The position numbers were made by a program, and so were the translations under genes. 64,000 nucleotides of DNA from Serinus canaria. Taxonomy: Eukaryota; Chordata; Aves; Passeriformes; Fringillidae. Shown here in pieces: positions 1-64,000 of this stretch. The stretch is from assembly GCF_022539315.1 (NCBI RefSeq), contig NC_066316.1, positions 4,231,501 to 4,295,500 of the forward strand, read 5' to 3'. Each line of letters starts with the position of its first letter. Position 1 is the first letter of the stretch. Below the pieces are notes generated by a model that saw nothing but the letters and a program-made list of their open reading frames with translations, did no database searches and was not told the origin of the DNA.

Positions 1-3000
1 TTGTTCTGGGAGAATTGTATTCTCTTCTTTCAAGCTCGAATTGCCTTTCTTTGTTTTTGAAACTGGTGTTTCTTTTACCTAGTGCAGTGTGTTGTCCACT
101 TCTTTTTCAGTTTGCTTAATCTTCTTGAAAAAACTTGCATTTATCCTGCAGTAAATCCCCTTACTTAGTGCTTTGTAAAGTCCTTTGAGTTGTTGTGGAG
201 TTGGGGGAGGGGTTCCTTGTGAAACTGGGGAAAACCAGGCAGGCTGTCCAAGCCTTTGTTGTAACTGTGCAATAGAAACCTGCAGGCAGATCTTGGAATC
301 TTACCCAGAGTTTGCAGATCCAGTTTCTCATTGTGCTCTAAGTTAAACACAGTTTGTGCCAGAAAAGCTGCACCTGATGCCCTGCAAGGCTCCTGCAGGA
401 GGCAGTTCTCTCTGGAAGCAAGAGGGAGGTGTAAGGGGGCTCTGCTGCTCCTGGGATAGATTTCTTTTCTCAGGAGGGAGAGAGGAGGTGGAGTGTTGGC
501 CTGGGGTTGTGCAGTAATCTCCCAGCTCCTGAAGGGCTTTGTAGGAAAAGGCTTTTGAGGAGCTGGCTGTCCATTCTTTTCTGCACAACCAGCTTTCTGC
601 AAGACCTTTTCTGGTTTTTGAGACATGATCAATACTGCTGCTGCCAAAGTCCTGTTTGGATCTGATTATCAACAGCACAGAAAAACTCAGAATCACAGGG
701 TCAGTTGTGTTTCTGATCAAGCCCTTTGTGATTCATGCCTTGGTCTGAGTTAGGAGACCTCACACCATTTGTGTAGGGATCCCAATCCCTTGCAGTAAAG
801 GAGAAGGAAACAGTGAGAAGCCAGCTGCTGCTGTGAACAGCAGTGAACACTGGTCTGAAAACAAGGCCTTCTGGAGGAATTATGTTAGAAGCAGAATTAA
901 TTCCAGCCAGAATGTCTTCAAGGCACTCAAATCACTTAAAATACTACAGTCCATAGGAAAGATGTGTTTATTCAGCTGAACTAATTCATTTCCCCTCTCT
1001 CCTTCTGACATTTAAAATGCTTTATGTAGGTTAATTAGTCTAATTTATGGTAGCTGGAAACAACCCTTTATCAGAAACCAGTGAATGTCAGGACAGTTCA
1101 CAAGCACACGTTACTGATCTTGAAGAGTTTGTGCTCGAGGAGAACATTGGGATTCCAGGGTCTTATGTAATATAATGGCCCTGGTTTAAAAAATAAAAAT
1201 ATCTTGGCTTGTGTAGTTTAAACATCTTCACTCTAGGAAACCACATGTTTATGTATAGTTCAAGTTATAGGGCTCTAATGTAGAAAATGTCTGCAGGTCA
1301 GTTCATTGTGTGTAATAGTTCTGACTGTAAAATCTGTCTTGTTAAGATTTTTTTCCTTCTTTATTAAATAGTGCTTCAGTCAGGGAAGTCTTAAAAATGG
1401 ACTCTAAATATTTATGCAGCACAAGGAGAAATTTCTCACAGTTCTTGAGGAGTAACTCCAGAGGAGCCCTTGCCAGAGCCCCAGGAGAAGCTGCATTTTG
1501 TGCTGGTAAAGGCGATGCTGGTACTGGGTACTGCTGCTCTTGCTCACCTGAGGCTTTGAGGAGCAGAGCTCTGTATTCTCAGTATTCTGTAGCAAAGAAG
1601 GGGCATGGGGCACTTCTGGATTTACCCATTTTGGCTGGCAAAACTGGGTTCAGTCCATCCGCCACCCAGGTCCTTCACTGGTGTGTGGGTCCGTGGAAGG
1701 ACCAAGCTTGGCTCCTGAGCTTCCCCTCATCCCAAGCATGTGAGAGGGGCAGAATCAGCTCTGGAGGTGAATCCTGGGCTGCCTTCTGCTTTCTTTTTCT
1801 TGTCTTAGAGCTTTATTTAGAGGTGTTTCAGGTAAGGTTTTTTGTGTTTGTAAAGGTCTCTTAGGTGTGTTTTGGGTAAGCTTTGTTGTGTCTGTGAGGG
1901 TCTCTGGGTTTGCATAGTTTATAAGAAAAAGAAAATAGAGACCAGAAAGTAAATGTGGGGTTGAGATGGACTCCAGGATGGATAATCCTGGGACAGCTGC
2001 TTGAAGTGTCAAAGGAGTGCAGAGAGAGGACTTGTGGGATCAGAGTCCCTCTCCCATCCACTACTAAAAGTGTAGGGAGTTAAAACCTGCACATGCAGCA
2101 GTTCATGGTTCTGCCCTGATGCTGCTCAGGACAGACTTTGGGTGGAGAGAAGCTTGTGTAGTCAAACGTGAACTCCTGGATTTTGCTCTTTCTTGAACCA
2201 TAAATTCACTGTTCACTAAAACAAATAATTTATAGTTCTGATAATTATTGGACTTTGGGATTGATTTGTGTCTTGTTACCCCTGTGCTTACGTAAACTCT
2301 CATTTTCTGCCCTGGGCAGAGTCATCAGCAGTGTTCCTGGCTGCTGAGCTGGCTGGGTGGTGCTGAGCTTCAGGGGTTGTGTCCATGGTCAGGACATGGA
2401 TAGTCAGGTATAGTAGTCAGATATCCATGACAGCAGGTCATGGGTGGCTGTTGGGATGGAGGAGAACCACTTGTGTGAATGATCACACCCTCGGGGGCTC
2501 ATTGCCCAGTCAGTACAAGCTGGTGCCTTCCTTCTCTCTCTGGTGGGTGTGCTGCACATGCAGGCCTCTCCAGCATGGAAGTGTTTGCTCCAGTAAAATG
2601 CCTGGTCAACTCCAGAGAAGATCAGCTCCAGGCTCACCCTGGCATTGCAGGGTAGAACTGGGTCAGGAAGTTCAGCAAATCTGCTTTATTTTCCTTGAGA
2701 AACCTGCCAGAATCCCTCAGCTGCTAGGAATGGTACAGCCTCTGTGAGGATTAACTTTGTGCTCCTCCCTGGTGCTGCTCTGTCACATCTCAGAAGTGCT
2801 GACAGATAAAGAACTGCATCACTTGCAGTTAATGCACCTGAATTTTGGACAGGATCAGTTTTGAGTGAAGCTCTTGAAGTCAACTTGATTTTGTTGCAGG
2901 GTTCATGGAATTAAACTTGTATTGACTATCAATGCCCTTATCTTGTAGCTGGCTGTTGATTTTGTTTGGTTTGGATATTTTACATCTTTTGATAAGCTAA

Positions 3001-4202
3001 AATTAGATGTTGGGATAGGTAAGTTCAGAGTAGCTTGGCTGCAGGCCAGTTACCAGGGCCCTGGCCCAACCCACACTCCTGCAACCTTGCCTTGTTTTCC
3101 TTGCCAGCACCTTATGCCATCCTTTCCTTGGGTGTAGCTCCTGTTGATGGGAGTGTTTCCATCTTGGGTTGTTCACTGTCTCAGGTTCTGCTGGAAAACA
3201 GCCCCATGTGCTGAGCTGACCAGGGCTGGGGGTCTCTGCTCTGTGCAGAGCAAGGAATAAACACTGGGAAAGCTGCTGCTCCTGGCTGCTGCTCAGCTCC
3301 TCAGCAGTCCTGCAACTCTAGAAGAAAGCGGCTGATTTTCCTCGGGAGGAATCCTACCCTGAAATAGAGCTGGCAGCCCTGGGTCCCTTCGCACTGCTAT
3401 AGGTCAGAGGTGTGCCTGGGACACTCCACCTGGCACTGACCACCACACAGACCTTTGTGCGGAGCTGGGAAGCTGAGCCTGTGTCCCACCAGGAGCTGGA
3501 CAAATGCTGTCAGCAGGGAGGGAGAATGGGGCTGAGACAGGGAGCCAGCAGCGGTGGCAGTGTGGGGCTTTAGGGATGTCTTTCCTTCTGAGCTTGGCTC
3601 TGACCTGCAGCCAGCTTCCATGTTAGAGCACTTTTCACTCCTCTTGTTCCTAAATTTTTTAACATCCAAAGTGTCTTTGGGCTTTTTGAAGGAAAAAAGG
3701 TAAATCAAGCCCACCCTACCCCATTACCTTCTAGTCAGGCTTTTCCTGATGTGTCAGAGCCTCTGCCTGGTCTGGTCAGAGGTGGGTGGGTGAACACTCA
3801 GGTGGCAGCAGGGCCACCACACACAGCTGTGACCTCCTTTCTCTCTGGCTCTGTCATGCACTAGCCCTTTGGCCTCTCTTAGGCTGGCCTGTCCCCTCTC
3901 TGGAGGATGGGAGGTAGGAGCTGTGTGTTTGCCCATCGTTCCTCACCGTGGAGTTGGCAGTGCCCTGAGCAGGCACAGGGCAGCGTTTGGGCGCTGCTGA
4001 CTTGGGCTGAGTTCAGCCCCGTGACCTGGGCACAGGAGGCCCCGTATCCCATTACTGAACCCTCTCATCAGCCAGCTCTGGTTACAGGAGCTGTGCAGGG
4101 CTGAAGTGCACTTTGGGGCTGTTTGGATGGGTGTTTGTGCTTACAGCAAATGGGATGTCCTGGGCACAGAGTGGGTGCTGACGGGCTCTTTTTCCCTTGC
4201 AG
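1..4202 (+). other. RTN4: RTN4 intron (partial; upstream exon outside window)
   Basis: No coding exon was found here. The expected preceding reticulon exon, ending in a DSLK-type sequence, is not visible, so the window opens inside that intron. Contents are unique sequence plus an imperfect ~42-bp direct repeat at 1821-1905. Several open frames on both strands have no recognisable protein features. Confidence 0.7.
1821..1905. repeat. Imperfect ~42-bp direct repeat
   Basis: AGGTGTTTCAGGTAAG... and AGGTGTGTTTTGGGTAAG... each run through GTGT(T/C)TGT to GGTCTCT, giving two diverged tandem copies in the RTN4 intron. Confidence 0.6.
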
Positions 4203-4272
4203 TTCGCAGTGTTGATGTGGGTTTTCACTTACGTTGGTGCCTTGTTCAATGGTCTGACATTACTGATCCTGG
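4203..4272 (+). CDS. RTN4: RTN4 exon: second transmembrane hairpin, first half
   Basis: This 70-nt exon starts in phase 0 after a TTGCAG acceptor and ends one base into a codon before GTAAGT. It encodes 23 residues from FAVLMW to LTLLIL, a strongly hydrophobic segment that inserts in the ER membrane as half of the second reticulon hairpin. Confidence 0.95.
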
Positions 4273-6376
4273 GTAAGTGTTTGGCTTGTGTTACACACCT
4301 GACACACCAAATAACCTTGGGAAGGCTGTGGGGTCTGGTCACTGGGAGGCTGATCCTCTAGCCTTAAGATGTTGCACTTCTAAGTTCCTTTTTTTGGCTA
4401 ATACAACAGAACAGGTAATTTTGAGTTGTGTCGTTGAATTCCTTGAGATTGCTGATTTCCAGACATTACATGGTTTATAGCAGGTTTGTTGTGTGTGTCC
4501 CTGTCAGGCTTAGCCTGCCCTGAATGTCATTGCTGTGCTGGGACTTAGGAGGAGGTGCAGGATCAGCTGTGGCCCTATCCCACTGCAGGATTTAATTCCT
4601 TATATCCCAGAGCAGGCTGGCTTTCAGGTGTCAGAACCAAAAGGTGCCTGAGCAGCCTTTGGGAAGAATTTTCATGACTCACCATGAAAAAGTGACCTGT
4701 GACCAGATGTAACTGTACTGCTGGTGAGACCTGGAGAACAGCTCAGGCTCTCCTTAGAAGGGATTATTGAATTTTCCGGCCAACAATTGGTGCATGGGGC
4801 TTAATTATTCTTTTTTCTTGTACCTTTTTGCAAGACATATCAGGGTGTGGAAACCAGTCTTTGTTCTGCCTGAACACCATCCCTGTTGTCAATATTTATG
4901 CATTTGATGTGCTCTTTTCCAGCTTTGATTTCACTCTTCAGCGTTCCTGTTATTTATGAGAGACATCAGGTGAGTGTTTAATAGAATTCATTAAATGTTT
5001 CATAAAATCAGCTTGAAGCAAACCAGAAACAAATTAAAATTCATTTCAGTTTTCTGAGATATTTAAAGCCTTTACCCAGGAACCAGGGCCAGAGAACACT
5101 AGTTCAGTTTGAAGTTCAGACTGTGCATGCTTTCCCTTTTCCATCTTGGTGGAAGAAGAGGTTTCCCCAGCAAACAGTTCTGGAAAAGGCCTGATGAACT
5201 TGGAGGCCTTTTCTGCTGGTCCAGCTTTGGTCAGGACTGGAGCAGCACTGGGCATGGTGTGTTAATCCTGCCATACCTTTTGGAGTTGATATTCAGGATT
5301 GGTTTCTCAAAGCTCTGTGGAATTTGTAGCCCTGGCAAAAACAGGAGGTGGGAACTGCTTGGCCCAGTCCAGGGCTGCTCTTGGGGAGAGACTCCCATGT
5401 AAAAGGAGTAGGGAGGAAGGAGCCAAACTAAAATACTTCTGATTAAATTATGGCCAGGGCTGTCTTGGGCAGGTCACTGCACAGGAGGGGGGAGCCAGCT
5501 CTGGCTTAGCCCTTCGTCTCCCCTTTCAACAACAAGGCAGCCGTGGGGGCCGGGCTGGGACTGCAGGAGGCAGGAGCAGATGGCAGAGCCTCATGGGGTC
5601 CTGTCCAGGCTCCTCCTCCACAGGGAAAGGGGGCCCTGGAGCCCCAAGGCAGGAGCATGGACAGTGTGTGGGGTTTAACCCGAGCTGCTCAATCCTCTGG
5701 CTGGGCTGCAGCCTAAGCTGGTTACCCAGCCTGGCCCAGCTAAGCAGCTTTGCTGTTTTGTGGGGCCCAGAGGGGCCCAGCCCTGCACCCACAGAGTTCT
5801 GTGGGACTCAGCCAGGCTGCAGAGGAGGAGCTGGGCTGTAAATTCTTTCTGCTTCAATTCCAGGCCCAAATCGACCATTACCTGGGACTTGTGAACAAGA
5901 ATGTCAAAGATGCCATGGCAAAGTGAGTTGGTTTGGCTTTATTTATTTTCCTTTGTACAGTTAACAGTTCCTGGCACATGTGGCACTCCTGTCTAGGGGC
6001 AATGTGTTCTTCCATGTGCTAGGCCAAGGAGGGAAAAGGTCTCAAACTCTGGACTAGTTAGGAAATGAGCTCCTTTATTGCTGATGCTGTATTGAAATGA
6101 GCCTCTATTATTTCTAATAGAAATCTGTGTATGTGAGCCCATTAGTGATACCTGAGCCCCTCAGCAGGTGCAGTTGAGGGGGGAATGAGAAGTTCAGCAG
6201 TGTCATTGGGTGCTGAGTACAAAGCTGTGTTGTGAGGGCTCTTTTCACATGTTGCTGTTTGTAAGATTCTGTTTAACCTTTCCTTTTATGTTACTCAAAC
6301 TTAACTTTGTCTATTTTCTTTTTCCTCTTGCAGGATCCAAGCAAAGATCCCTGGATTGAAGCGCAAAACTGAATAA
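4203..6376 (+). CDS. RTN4: RTN4 (reticulon-4/Nogo), C-terminal part, four coding exons
   Basis: Joined exons 4203-4272, 4923-4969, 5864-5922 and 6334-6376 give 72 residues plus stop in one frame. Seen: a hydrophobic stretch starting FAVLMWVFTYVGALFNG, then SVPVIYERHQ, then QIDHYLGLVNKNVKDAMAK, ending GLKRKTE. This is the end of the reticulon-homology domain: the second membrane hairpin and the cytosolic tail, which carries a KXKXX-type ER retrieval signal (KRKTE). Reticulons shape tubular ER; in RTN4 the Nogo-66 loop, which inhibits axon regrowth, lies just upstream of these exons and is outside the window. RTN1 and RTN3 share this region but end differently, as I recall (KRHAE, KKKAE). The exon sizes 70, 47 and 59 nt match the conserved reticulon gene structure from memory. 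The gene runs convergently towards EML6, as in mammals. All junctions are GT/AG and no damage is seen. Confidence 0.96.
4273..4922 (+). other. RTN4: RTN4 intron
   Basis: A 650-bp intron between the 70-nt and 47-nt exons with GTAAGT donor and TTTTCCAG acceptor. Nothing else recognised. Confidence 0.9.
4923..4969 (+). CDS. RTN4: RTN4 exon: end of second hairpin
   Basis: This 47-nt exon lies between TCCAG and GTGAGT. It completes an Ala codon and encodes LISLFSVPVIYERHQ, the end of the hydrophobic hairpin and the start of the cytosolic tail. It ends in phase 0. Confidence 0.95.
4970..5863 (+). other. RTN4: RTN4 intron
   Basis: An 894-bp, locally GC-rich intron with GTGAGT donor and TTCCAG acceptor. 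Open frames of 80-90 codons around 5526-5841 lack protein-like features and are treated as chance. Confidence 0.9.
5864..5922 (+). CDS. RTN4: RTN4 exon: cytosolic tail helix
   Basis: This 59-nt exon lies between TTCCAG and GTGAGT and encodes AQIDHYLGLVNKNVKDAMA plus two bases of a Lys codon. It is the amphipathic C-terminal helix region of the reticulon-homology domain. Confidence 0.95.
5923..6333 (+). other. RTN4: RTN4 last intron
   Basis: A 411-bp intron with GTGAGT donor and a long pyrimidine tract before TTGCAG. Nothing else recognised. Confidence 0.9.
6334..6376 (+). CDS. RTN4: RTN4 last coding exon and stop
   Basis: After a CTCTTGCAG acceptor the exon completes Lys and encodes IQAKIPGLKRKTE followed by TAA (6374-6376). 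The KRKTE end fits a dilysine-type ER retrieval signal. The exon continues into the 3' UTR. Confidence 0.96.
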
Positions 6377-6896
6377 AAAAAACCTGAAGCAACTTATCAA
6401 TAGGAAAGGAAGTTCATCTTTTAAGGGGGAAAAATACTCATTGGATTTACATGGGGAGGGTCAGGGAATAGCAAACCCCTTGACATTGCAGTGCAATTTC
6501 ACAGATCTTTATTTTTTAGCAACGCAGTGTTTGAGGAAAAATAACTGTTTTGACTGCCATGTGTTTCATCATCTTTAAGTATTGTAAGCTGCTATGTATG
6601 GATCTAAAACTAATCATCTTTCCTTATCCTGTGTGCAGCACTGGCTAATACAAACGACTGAGACAGCTGTACATTTGCTTCATCAGAGGTAGTTCCTGCT
6701 GCGTGCCGGAGTGTAGAGCAGGTGGGGCAGAGGAGAACACTTCCCAGTTTGTGCACTGTGTATGGTCTGTGTAGATTGATGCAGATTTTCTAAAATGAGA
6801 TGTTTTAGAAGAATATACCAGTTTAGCAAGTTTTGAAAAATCTTGCCTTTTTGGTATGAGTATAGCTGTATTGTGATTTTGTTTTATCAATTGCCA

Positions 6897-6916
6897 ATAT
6901 ATATATATATATATAT
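6897..6916. repeat. (AT)10 microsatellite in RTN4 3' UTR
   Basis: Uninterrupted AT dinucleotides over 20 bases within the RTN4 3' UTR. Confidence 0.95.
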
Positions 6917-7390
6917 GTGTTTCACAAAGCTTAGATCTTTCAGCTGCTCCACAGTGCTTTGTACTTCAGAGAACTGACTGAGGCCTGGACGAGCTCCAGA
7001 GCACACAAGCTTGAGAAACTAAAAAGTCTCTGTAAACACTGGCATCTGTTGGAAACAACAAAAGAGAAATGAACAAAGAACCTCCACACAGAGTAAAAGA
7101 AACTTACAGCATACACTTTGTTGCACAAACGTACAGTAGTTGATCTTGAGCAAATAATTCTCCAGCTTTCAGACTCTGATAATCTGTGGACCGAGTATCT
7201 AATGCTGCAAATGTTGTTTGGAAACTTAAAGCCCTGTCCTGTTATGCAAGAAATGATAAGTGAAAATTTATACACTTGCAGTTTGAGCTGTACTGAACTA
7301 AGTCTGTGGAATGCATTGTGAAATGTAAAAAAAAATCCCAACAAAAAAGGAAAAAAAAAAAAACAAACCAACCCCAAAACCCCAAGTATC

Positions 7391-7396
7391 AATAAA
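7391..7396 (+). promoter_or_regulatory. RTN4: RTN4 polyadenylation signal AATAAA
   Basis: A canonical AATAAA lies about 1 kb after the RTN4 stop, followed by a T/GT-rich stretch (around 7445-7465) that could serve as the downstream element. Another AATAAA overlaps the stop region (6372-6377) but has no GT-rich element close by and would give almost no 3' UTR. Confidence 0.7.
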
Positions 7397-7415
7397 GCTT
7401 ATAGACATAAAATGA

Positions 7416-8390
7416 TACCAGTATTTGGCTTTCTTGAGGCAAGTTTAATATATTTGTGTTTATTTGAAGTTCATTGTGATAAATTTCCATTGTCCATGGT
7501 GGTGGCAGTAGTGTCCCAGTAGAGCGCGGTGCAGGGTGGGTTTGTCACGGTCCCTTTTCTTCCTCTGCAGCCTGAAGGAACTGCTCTGGGCCACGTCCAG
7601 TGTCCCAGGGAGCTCTGGACGGGTGTTGGGTTCTTGGAGTTTTGAGACAGGAATGGTTGATGCCATTTTCAAGTTTGAAGGAAATAAGTCCCAATAATCT
7701 TTCCAGATCAATGTTGTTGGTTCTGATTTAGGAGCTGAACATTTGAAAACTTGTGTACAAATTTATTTGAGATGCAGATTTTAACTGACTGGCATCTTGG
7801 CCATTGAAAAATAGAAATTCATGCATTAATATTTCATTTTACAGTAAAATACAGCATTACTTCTGAGCATTTTATACAGGAAGCCAGACCATAGAAACAT
7901 ACAAACCGTAGGTAAGTGTTTTCCTGACAGACACTATTGCTTGAAGATATTTCTCACATCACTGTTGATTAATTCATTCTGCCACACAACTGGTTTTATT
8001 TGGGATACAATCAACGTGGAAGGAAGGCAAACATGAGTAGTTACAACACAGGCAGAGGTGCTCACTGCTGGCACCACCTGACAGAACAGGATTTGATCCC
8101 GAAGGTTTCTTTGAAAAAAAGACTGCATAGGGACTTGTACTGTGTATCTGACAAACTGCTCTGCTGTATAGTCATATAAGGCATTAATAAATTCAATTAA
8201 AAAAAAAAAAAAAAGTGATTCTTTGAGGTTGCTGAAGCACTTTGTGTGTTAAACAGACAGGAATCCACTCCTTTAATGGGATGTTTTTGCTACTTTTCTG
8301 TGCAGTGGGCAGCATAAACGGACTGGCAGGAAGGTTCCAGAGTTCAAAATCCTATTGTCCTGAACTGGGACTAAAGCACTATTGCTTTTC
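7416..8390. other. Region between the convergent RTN4 and EML6 tails
   Basis: No gene recognised. It holds a + strand AATAAA (8186-8191) followed eight bases later by a 16-base A run (8199-8214), which could be a distal RTN4 poly(A) site or merely an A-rich insert. The boundary with the EML6 3' UTR is uncertain. Confidence 0.5.
8199..8214 (+). repeat. A16 run after AATAAA
   Basis: Sixteen A residues on the + strand, starting eight bases after an AATAAA at 8186-8191. Confidence 0.95.
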
Positions 8391-8415
8391 AGAGACTAAA
8401 TGTAAGTCTAAATGT

Positions 8416-8433
8416 TTTATTTTAGCCTTTATT
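8416..8433 (-). promoter_or_regulatory. EML6: Candidate EML6 polyadenylation signals (two AATAAA)
   Basis: Two AATAAA hexamers on the - strand lie 12 bases apart, at 8428-8433 and 8416-8421, with an ATTAAA at 8437-8442. They are the first canonical signals below the EML6 stop. Their use is not proven. Confidence 0.4.
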
Positions 8434-8777
8434 TCTTTTAATTAAGAAAGGTAATTTCAAAATATGGATGTTGTGCCATGCCCAGAATTTTCAATATCTT
8501 AAATACGTGTTTTGACATTGCCCATATTTGCTATTCCTTTTTAAACTTTCTCCAGTTCCACTGTCCCTTGAGTTTTTGGTTTTGACAACGTTCTAACAAA
8601 TAGTGAAGGCTTTGGATTTGCCTGTTGGGAATATCGGTCCGTGGTTCCACTTTTCCACGGAGGCAGCTCTCCTTTGATCTCAGCTGTCCCCCAGGCCAGG
8701 ACAAGGGCCTCTGTGGGGTGAGGGAGAAGCAGGGAGAGGGAGAAGAGCCCAGAGTCAGCCACAATGAGCTTTTTCCC

Positions 8778-8797
8778 AAAAAAAAAAAAAAAAAAAA
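8778..8797 (+). repeat. A20 homopolymer
   Basis: Twenty A residues on the + strand within the probable EML6 3' UTR (U20 in its transcript). Confidence 0.95.
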
Positions 8798-9940
8798 GAG
8801 CTGCATTTCCTGGTACCAGAGGGTTTATGTTTTACTTACAAGCAGCATGGACTGGCTGGAGGGCACACATAGCCCTGCTACAGGGACATTCCAGGGATTC
8901 CTTTGGAGGTTAGGGCCCCCCTCCAGAACAGGAAATAGGGATTGATGGAGGCTTTCCTACCAGGCCAAGATTCTGGCTGGCCACTGCCTGTAGGAGTGTA
9001 AAGCACATTTTCCCAGAAAGGGGAGCATGCAGGAACACTTGGGGAATGACTCCCTCAATCTTGGTGTTAAAATGTCTCGAACCATGTCTGTCCAAACCCT
9101 CTCCTCTCACTCACTCTTGGAGTTGAGCTTGCACTGCTGGCTGCAGGAGCAGCTGCCCAGGAGCTGGAATGCCTCACTTTGGCCTTCTGACAGCATGGAA
9201 ACAGGGGGGCATTCACTTGTGAAGGTATTAAAAAACCAAAGCAGAAAACAGGGATCATGTAAGTACCCAGCTGGAAAAGGTGAGAATGGTTTAGCCCTCC
9301 TCTGGGTGAGAGTCATAGCACCGTGTGTGGAAAGCAGGTGGGGGGAGGCAAGGCTGCAGCCCAAACTACTAGAAAATTATTCCAAGGCACTTCATGGATA
9401 GAAAATTCTGCCAAATATATATATTTAAAAATAAAATGGACTTAAAAAAAAGGGATACTTTGCTCCTTCAATTAATGAAAGCTGAAGGGTTACCTCCCAC
9501 CTCCCCAGCCTGCTCATTAAATGCTCCCAGCTTTACTGAGTGCACCAAATTGGGAGTTTTAAGCAGGTGTGGTTAAAACCCACCCACTTTTTGAACTTTG
9601 TTCAAGCCACAAATTTGGAAATTAAAGGGCCCAGCATTTTGTCAACATTTTCTCCCTTTTCAGACATGGTTTGAACAACACAGTATTAGGCAAAAGCAGC
9701 TTTGTGAGTGAACTGTTCATCCCTTTGGGATCGCCAGGTTACCCTTCAAACCTCAGCTTCCTTCGCAAGGGCGTCGGGCTTTCCAAGGCCAGCTCCTATT
9801 CCCTTTTGGTAAGCTGGGATGAGTGATCTGGAAATGTCAGGCTGCAGCAGGGCTGGGATTCCTGCAGCCAGAGGGGCATTCCCAGCTGTCCCGGCCAGCG
9901 CAGCCCTCACTGGGGCAGGACAGCAGCAGCCAGAGGCTCC

Positions 9941-64000
<54,060 letters not shown>

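Larger units (their letters stand above)
6377..7415 (+). other. RTN4: RTN4 3' UTR
   Basis: This is the untranslated sequence after the TAA. It contains an (AT)n run at 6897-6916 and an A-rich stretch at 7327-7365, and ends near a canonical AATAAA at 7391-7396. The exact cleavage site is inferred (about 10-30 nt after the signal). The ~1 kb length fits reticulon-4 3' UTRs in general. Confidence 0.75.
8400..9940 (-). other. EML6: Probable EML6 3' UTR
   Basis: Sequence downstream of the EML6 stop on the - strand. The first good - strand AATAAA signals are at 8428-8433 and 8416-8421 (TTTATT on the + strand), which would give a ~1.5 kb 3' UTR. A 20-base A run (+ strand) at 8778-8797 becomes a U run in the transcript. 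The end position is inferred. Confidence 0.4.

Noticed and set aside
1397..1864. 155-codon open frame in the first RTN4 intron
   Set aside because: Composition is not protein-like, it has no splice support and no recognisable domain; most likely chance.
6372..6377. AATAAA overlapping the RTN4 stop
   Set aside because: It is too close to the stop codon and lacks a downstream GT-rich element; the signal at 7391 is better.
7900..7925. Donor-like GTAAGT at 7912-7917 after RTN4
   Set aside because: There is no upstream acceptor with an open exon, and RTN4 already ends with a proper stop and poly(A) signal.

Overview
This window is vertebrate nuclear DNA, almost certainly from a bird and probably a songbird. 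The coding sequence is cut into short exons with GT/AG introns. The interspersed repeats are CR1-type LINE 3' ends with the typical avian tail. Intron sizes are compact. No prokaryotic operon, CRISPR array, viral gene or toxin gene was seen.

Two protein-coding genes lie tail to tail. On the + strand, positions 1 to about 7,415 hold the 3' end of RTN4 (reticulon-4/Nogo): the last four coding exons, encoding the second membrane hairpin and C-terminal tail of the reticulon-homology domain, plus a ~1 kb 3' UTR. On the - strand, from 63,340 down to 9,941, lies nearly all of EML6 (echinoderm microtubule-associated protein-like 6). I assembled 38 constitutive coding exons with consistent phases, giving 1,807 residues and a stop, plus one optional 21-nt microexon. 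The N-terminal ~150 residues are beyond the right edge. As far as I remember, human EML6 is 1,958 residues, which fits. The convergent RTN4/EML6 arrangement matches human 2p16 synteny as I remember it.

EML6 is built from three EMAP modules, each a 'GYRGxxCRNNL' (HELP-like) motif followed by many WD-type blades. Module 1 is represented here by exons from 63,340 to 49,258, module 2 by 46,397 to 30,162 and module 3 by 20,003 to 9,941. Acidic, Ser-rich then Lys-rich linkers separate them (exons at 48,241-48,350 plus 46,279-46,397, and exons at 29,828-29,954 plus 21,000-21,078). An 8.7 kb intron lies in the second linker.

The most notable items are as follows. (1) A perfect 99-bp tandem array (four copies, 45,193-45,577) duplicates the 3' splice site and the first 67 nt of the module 2 HELP exon, so four in-frame acceptors are available, each step adding 33 residues. 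(2) A 21-nt microexon (18,012-18,032) with good splice sites adds seven residues in a module 3 WD loop. (3) A last intron is almost entirely TG repeats (CA-rich in the EML6 transcript), starting just after the donor of the penultimate exon. (4) A small CpG-rich patch sits in the 8.7 kb intron. Most remaining sequence is intron with scattered CR1 fragments, microsatellites and A-tracts.
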